NCBI GenBank assembly: GCA_965238215.1
Contig: OZ250180.1
Span: 372,001 to 436,000, forward strand
DNA from: JAPULR01 sp965238215
GTDB taxonomy: Bacteria > Chloroflexota > Dehalococcoidia > Lucifugimonadales > GCA-2712585
DNA length: 64,000 nt
Direction: 5' to 3'
Positions 59,748 through 64,000 of this stretch are shown piece by piece (position 1 is the stretch's first letter; every line of letters begins with the position of its first letter). The notes below the pieces were generated by a model, which had not been told where the DNA came from, did no database searches, and saw nothing but the letters and a program-made list of their open reading frames with translations. The translations under genes and the position numbers were made by a program.

Positions 59748-61655
59748 TTAGGGATACACCGCCTCCGTATACTCGTGGTAGCGCGTCGGCCCGAAGAAGC
59801 CGAAGGCAACGTCGTAACCCTTGACCACCCCTGGGTCGTAAGCCACCTTGGTAGAAAGGAAGAACAGAGGGATGATCACGTGGTTCTCGTAGAGCCACGT
59901 GCCCATGGCCTGGCCGGTGCGAAGAATATCCTCCGGAAGGATCGACTTCTGAGTTTCGGCAAAAATCGCGTCCAGCTCATGGAACTCCCACTGGGACTCG
60001 GTGCCGCCGCTTACGCTGCTGATAGCGTAGCGACCGTTGTTCCGAATCGAAAGCGGGTCGCTGCCAACCCCGTAGAGCATGCTGGTTATAGTCTGTCCCA
60101 TGTCGCGGTTGCGCCACTGCTCCAGCAGCGGGCCAAACTCCATCTCGGTCAGACTGACATTCACTCCCACTTCTCTCCAGAAGCCTATGACCGCCTCCGC
60201 CACGTCCTGGCCTTCCGGCACGCCGCTCAGCTTGGTGGTTATGAAGCCGATATCCACTCCGTCGCCGTAGCCCGCTTCCGCCAATAGCTCCCTGGACCTG
60301 TCCGGGTCGTAGGGGTAGGGTGTCCAGTCGTCCCTGTAGTCGGAGCGAGTGGGAGGGATGCCCAGAATGGTCTGGAGAATGCCCTCTCCGTCAAAGAAGA
60401 TCTCGTTGATGGTGTCCCGGTCGATGGCGTAGTTGAGCGCCATTCGTACCCTCAGGTCCCGGAGGGGATCGCCCTCGATATAGCCTGGGGCAATGGGATG
60501 ATCTTGACCTTTCCGTGATCCAATCTTAATCTTCACAACTTCGTCGTAGTAGAGCCCGCCAATCATCATGAAGAGGTTGGTGCCGGGCAGGGTGCTGGTG
60601 GCCACGCCAAAGCCCTTTTCGATAGCCTGGGGCAGCAGCGACTTGTCCACCTCGGAGATCGCCACTTCTTGGGTCAGCAGCATGGCTATACGCGTGGCGC
60701 TCTCAGGAGCGTAGAAGAACTGCAGCTCGTGGAATTCAGGAGTCTTTCGCCAGTGGTCCTCAACACGCTCGTAGAGCATATGGGAACCGATTTGCAGCTC
60801 TACGAAGGTGAAGGAGCCGGTGCCTACGGGATGGTCCAGGTAGCCATCCTCGCCGACGGCGTCCCAGTAGTCCTGGCTGATGATGCCCGCCACGTTGCCT
60901 TCCGCCAACCAGCCCTCTCCCAGAGGCTCCAGTCGTTCCAGAATCCACACAACTTCGTGGTCATTCACGATGTCAAAGTTCTTGTCTTCTACGCCCAGGT
61001 TCCTCCACTGGCTGCCGGCGGAGAGGGAGTCCTCCCGGCCCGCCGTCTGGAGCGTGAACTTGAAGTCTTTGGCAGTAAAGTCCGTCCCGGTGTAGGAATC
61101 GGTGGAGTGGAAGGGGACCCCTTCTCTGAGATTCAGCGTCCAGCTCATGGCGTCAGTGGCCATGGTCCAGTCTTCCGCCAGCATGGTGTTTTCGTACTCG
61201 CTGTTGAACCGGTTGGTGTTGATGATGAACTCGTACATGGGCTTCATGGGTCCGGTTTCGCTGGTGAAGGTCTTCCACATCATGGTCACCTGGGCTCCCG
61301 GAGGAACCTTGGACACCTTCAAGCGGGGCGAAACAGGGACCTTTGGAGCCATCGTCGCCGTTGGAGTTGGCGTGGGTGTTGCCGTCGGCCGGGGCGTAGG
61401 CCGAGCCGTGGCCGCGGGGGTGGGACGAGGAGTGGCCGGCATGGCCGTAGCCGTCGGCGTCATGGCTGGGGGCGCTGTCGGCGCCGGGGTGGCCGGCATG
61501 GCCGTTGGCGCAGGTGGCGCCGTTGCCGCAGGCGTCGACGGCGCCGGCTCGGGGGTGTCGTCGTCGCCTCCGCAGGCCACGATGACCAGCGTCAGCAACA
61601 ACGCCGCACCCAGGAGCGCGTACCCAAAAAGTCTAAAAGTCTGTTTCTTTCTCAT
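59748..61655 (-). CDS. ABC transporter substrate-binding lipoprotein, family 5
   Basis: 635 aa. Signal peptide ending LVIVAC, then a long Ala/Thr/Pro tether of about 75 residues (PTPRPTATPTPTPTATM), then SBP_bac_5. The latter shows MSWTLNLREGVPFHSTDSYT, HPVGTGSFTFVELQIGSHML, VRMALNYAIDRDTINEIFFD and PYDPDRSRELLAEAGYGDGV. Downstream partner of the paralogue at 61719 (63 bp apart) and upstream of the amidase. No permease or ATPase genes are visible in this window. Confidence 0.9.
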   Translation of the reverse strand: MRKKQTFRLFGYALLGAALLLTLVIVACGGDDDTPEPAPSTPAATAPPAPTAMPATPAPTAPPAMTPTATAMPATPRPTPAATARPTPRPTATPTPTPTATMAPKVPVSPRLKVSKVPPGAQVTMMWKTFTSETGPMKPMYEFIINTNRFNSEYENTMLAEDWTMATDAMSWTLNLREGVPFHSTDSYTGTDFTAKDFKFTLQTAGREDSLSAGSQWRNLGVEDKNFDIVNDHEVVWILERLEPLGEGWLAEGNVAGIISQDYWDAVGEDGYLDHPVGTGSFTFVELQIGSHMLYERVEDHWRKTPEFHELQFFYAPESATRIAMLLTQEVAISEVDKSLLPQAIEKGFGVATSTLPGTNLFMMIGGLYYDEVVKIKIGSRKGQDHPIAPGYIEGDPLRDLRVRMALNYAIDRDTINEIFFDGEGILQTILGIPPTRSDYRDDWTPYPYDPDRSRELLAEAGYGDGVDIGFITTKLSGVPEGQDVAEAVIGFWREVGVNVSLTEMEFGPLLEQWRNRDMGQTITSMLYGVGSDPLSIRNNGRYAISSVSGGTESQWEFHELDAIFAETQKSILPEDILRTGQAMGTWLYENHVIIPLFFLSTKVAYDPGVVKGYDVAFGFFGPTRYHEYTEAVYP

Positions 61656-61718
61656 AATCTTCTCCCTTTCACGGTCTTGAATAGGCTCTCCTGTTTAAGG
61701 ATGGTCTTAGGTTTCGGA

Positions 61719-63557
61719 CTACCTCTTGACCATCTTCGTGTACTCATGGTCCATAGTGGGGCCCAGGTTGATCATGTTGCCACGGTATTCTTCCACAACG
61801 CCGGGGTCAACTCCCAACACGGGGAAGATGAAGACCACGGGCACGGTGATGACGTTATCCTGCATCCACTGGGCAAACTCCCGCGCAATTCGCACGCGGG
61901 TATCTTCCTCCAACGTGGTGTCGAAGGTGTCGATGAACTCGGCCACGTAGGGGTGATCGAACCAGTGGTTGCTTCGTTCCAAAAGCCTCAAGTTGATCGG
62001 ATAGGCAATCTGGTAGGAGACAAGTCCGTTGTTAAGGAACCGAACGGCCTGCTTAATCTCCCTCTCTCGGCCCAACTCCCTCAGCACCGAACCCTCGTAG
62101 AGCTTGGTCTCGGTGTTGATTCCGATGGCGCGGTAGTAGCTGGCTATGGCCTCCACAATTTCGCCGATATTCGGCAGACCCGCCAGGATGTAGTAGGGCA
62201 GCTCCAAGTCAAAGCCGTCGGGGTAGCCCGCATCGACGAGCAGCCGCTTAGCTTCCTCAGGATCGTAGGGGTAGGGCTGCAAGCCTGGCGGAACCGAGGG
62301 CTCCGTGTTGTACATGAGATGCGCTATCTGCACGTGACCGTCGCCGGCGAAGAAGGTTTCGTTTAGCTGATCTTTATCTATGGAAAGGGCCAAGGCGCGC
62401 CGTACCCGGACGTCGGTAAGCGGGTTGTCGGGGTCCGACAAGTCCTCACCATCGGGAGTGGTGTAGAACTGGCCGCCGATGACGCCCATAAGATACCAAC
62501 CGGGGCGCGTGGCCAGGACTTTCTTGAAGCCGGCCTCTTCTATCTGCGACACCAGGCTCCACGGCAAGTCAATGATGTGCGCCTCGCTGGCCAGGAGCAT
62601 GGCAACCCTGGTGGCGTCTTCTTTGACAAGCAGGAACTCCAGCTCATCCATTTCCGGTGTCTTGCGCCAGTGGTCCTCCACCGCCTCATACAGGTAGTGG
62701 CTGTTGACCTCGTGGGACTTCAAGGTAAAGGACCCTGTGCCAATGGGGTCATCCTTGTAGCCCTCATCGCCGACGGCCCTCCAATGGTCGCCGGAAATAA
62801 TGTGGAAACCGACGCCGTCCAGCAGCCATATGGGAATGGCCACGTCGGGGGCATCCATGTTCATGATCACTTCGTGGTCGTTGACGACCTCGAAGTTCTC
62901 GACGGGGCCAACCCACCGCCTCCAGAAGAAAGCGCCGATGGCCTGGGAGTCGTCGGCAACGCCCGATTCGTAGGTGGCAACCACGTCGTTGGCCGTGAAC
63001 ATGTATTCGCTGGGCTGCCGGTTGCGATAGAAGGGCACGCCCTCCTGGAGTTTGAAAGTCCAGGCTGTGGTGTCAAAAGTCCACTCGGTGGCCAGCCAGT
63101 CGTGGTGAATGTCGAGCCGCTCCGGGTCCTCCTTGATGAGGAAGCCGAGCATGGGCTTCAGCGGTGCGGCGGAAGCTCGCGACGCCTTGACGGGCGAGGG
63201 GGTCTGCTGCGCCGGCGGTGTCATTGCAACTATGAGTCGCGGCGCCACGGGGACTTGAGGCGCCATGGTGGCGGCAGGGGTGGGGGCGGGGGTTGAGGTT
63301 GGCGCCGGGGCGGCGGTGGTGGGCGCCCGGGTGGGCGCCGCAGTCGGCGCCGGCGCGGCGGTGGTGGGCGCAGGCGCCGGCGCGGCGGCGGTGGCGGGCG
63401 CGGCAGTGGGCGCGGGCGCGGGCGCGGCGGTGGGCGCGGTGGCTACGGCGGTAGGCGTCTCATCGTCTCCGCAGGCAACAATGAGGAACGTCAGAAGCAA
63501 CAACACCCCGAAAAAGACATAGGCAAGCCGATTCTGGGGCCATCGTGGCTTCACCAC
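61719..63557 (-). CDS. ABC transporter substrate-binding lipoprotein, family 5
   Basis: 612 aa, start GTG 63557. Lipobox LIVAC, extreme Ala/Pro tether (APAPAPTTAAPAPTAAPT), then SBP_bac_5: TAWTFKLQEGVPFYRNRQPS, DPIGTGSFTLKSHEVNSHYL, VRRALALSIDKDQLNETFFA and PYDPEEAKRLLVDAGYPDGF. Tandem with the gene at 59748, from which it has diverged strongly, so the duplication is old. The long low-complexity tether probably spans a thick envelope layer. Confidence 0.9.
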   Translation of the reverse strand: MVKPRWPQNRLAYVFFGVLLLLTFLIVACGDDETPTAVATAPTAAPAPAPTAAPATAAAPAPAPTTAAPAPTAAPTRAPTTAAPAPTSTPAPTPAATMAPQVPVAPRLIVAMTPPAQQTPSPVKASRASAAPLKPMLGFLIKEDPERLDIHHDWLATEWTFDTTAWTFKLQEGVPFYRNRQPSEYMFTANDVVATYESGVADDSQAIGAFFWRRWVGPVENFEVVNDHEVIMNMDAPDVAIPIWLLDGVGFHIISGDHWRAVGDEGYKDDPIGTGSFTLKSHEVNSHYLYEAVEDHWRKTPEMDELEFLLVKEDATRVAMLLASEAHIIDLPWSLVSQIEEAGFKKVLATRPGWYLMGVIGGQFYTTPDGEDLSDPDNPLTDVRVRRALALSIDKDQLNETFFAGDGHVQIAHLMYNTEPSVPPGLQPYPYDPEEAKRLLVDAGYPDGFDLELPYYILAGLPNIGEIVEAIASYYRAIGINTETKLYEGSVLRELGREREIKQAVRFLNNGLVSYQIAYPINLRLLERSNHWFDHPYVAEFIDTFDTTLEEDTRVRIAREFAQWMQDNVITVPVVFIFPVLGVDPGVVEEYRGNMINLGPTMDHEYTKMVKR

Positions 63558-63804
63558 GCTGCACCTCCGCAGATGAGATTAATTCGAGTTACGCGAACCG
63601 TTAAGGAGGCAGGTAATCGAATGCCAGTATGCTAGATGTAACCGGCTTTTGTGTCAAGCCGTGGCAAACTGTTGGGAAGTTAGTGACGAATATCGATGTA
63701 TATTTTAATTATTGATACGATAGACGAAAGCAGAAACTCCGCTTATAGAACCGGTTTCCCAGGCGCCAAGACGAGGGACTAGCGCTCTCTTCCCGACAGG
63801 CCCT

Positions 63805-64000
63805 TTACCCCTCGTCACGTGGTATGAGTTCGACGATGGAGCGAACGATGCGGTCGGGGCGAATGACGCTGTCCGGCGGTAGGCCTTTTCCCCGAAAGTC
63901 GACCCACACTCCGCAGATGCCGAGGGCCTGGGCTCCACCGACGTCGCCGCGCAGGTTGTCGCCCACCATCCAGGTCTGGGACGGATGGACTTTCAGGACG
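63805..64000 (-). CDS. HAD-superfamily hydrolase, C-terminal part (runs off the window)
   Basis: 64 residues to the stop at 63805. WMVGDNLRGDVGGAQALGIC is HAD motif IV (DNxxxD), followed by GVWVDFRGKGLPPD. The rest of the gene, with the catalytic DxD, lies beyond 64000. A phosphoglycolate phosphatase-like or house-cleaning phosphatase is typical of this branch. Confidence 0.85.
   Translation of the reverse strand, partial: VLKVHPSQTWMVGDNLRGDVGGAQALGICGVWVDFRGKGLPPDSVIRPDRIVRSIVELIPRDEG

Noticed and set aside
60669..62366. 565-codon plus-strand frame opposite the two lipoprotein genes
   Set aside because: Its sequence mirrors the Thr/Pro/Ala tether (Arg/Gly-rich runs) and spans two real genes and their gap; shadow.
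63300..63470. Tandem-repeat or CRISPR-like array
   Set aside because: The repetitive GC-rich stretch is the coding tether of a lipoprotein. No CRISPR array was found anywhere in the window.

Overview
ORGANISM. The window is high-GC bacterial DNA. It has large substrate-binding lipoproteins with Thr/Pro/Ala-rich linkers behind the lipobox, cadherin/fibronectin/LRR surface proteins, a luciferase-like flavin monooxygenase and an ImuB-DnaE2 mutasome. This mix suggests a Chloroflexota bacterium, perhaps a Dehalococcoidia/SAR202-like lineage. That assignment is inference from gene style; no rRNA is present.

LAYOUT. 0.4-3.6 kb: a three-domain acyl-activating/ACP/acyltransferase protein with an MBL hydrolase. 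4.2-5.4 kb: a complete IS5-type insertion sequence with CTAG target duplications, inserted at the very 3' end of a putative nuclease gene. 6.0-11.4 kb: an SOS-type mutagenesis operon (imuB-like, dnaE2, SRAP) behind a promoter whose spacer holds a perfect LexA-type palindrome. 11.5-17.1 kb: an NmrA-like protein, an oligopeptide-binding lipoprotein, then a TPP riboswitch plus terminator controlling a sodium:solute symporter (probable thiamine or precursor uptake). 17.6-27.8 kb: a graveyard of secreted or surface proteins broken by frameshifts and stops, ending in an amidase fragment. 28-31.4 kb: a substrate-binding lipoprotein and a D-glutamate cyclase-like gene. 31.6-35.1 kb: remains of a type I restriction system (hsdM', hsdS with three one-base deletions, hsdR') around an intact Phd/PIN toxin-antitoxin pair. 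35.1-44.1 kb: more fragments mixed with intact metabolic genes (LLM oxidoreductase, phosphotriesterase-like, GDYXXLXY/DUF2157 pair). 54.5-64 kb: tRNA-Arg(TCT), tenA, DUF971, a TPP-dependent enzyme, tRNA-Pro(GGG), an amidase, two tandem substrate-binding lipoproteins and a partial HAD hydrolase.

MAIN FIND. Between a 13-bp direct repeat (44120-44132 and 54481-54493, the latter being the 3' end of tRNA-Arg) lies an apparently intact 10.4-kb integrated element, all genes on the minus strand. It has a tyrosine integrase, a small RHH-like protein, a VapE primase/helicase, candidate origin iterons, TerL, HNH, an HK97-type major capsid protein, a P-loop ATPase, prohead protease, connector and portal. 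It has no tail, lysis or holin genes. Integrase arm-type sites (TGACAAGCTAC) lie near both ends. The gene content is that of a capsid-forming phage satellite, comparable to the cf-PICIs of Firmicutes and Proteobacteria, but with a reversed capsid gene order. Next to it is the integrase stump of an older element, cut by an IS end remnant, so the tRNA site has been used more than once.

HOW IT FITS. The thiamine theme recurs: riboswitch-controlled uptake, TenA salvage and a TPP-dependent enzyme. Peptide/amide scavenging is represented by four binding lipoproteins, one intact and one broken amidase, and D-glutamate cyclase copies. Several families of degenerate intergenic repeats tie the non-coding stretches together.
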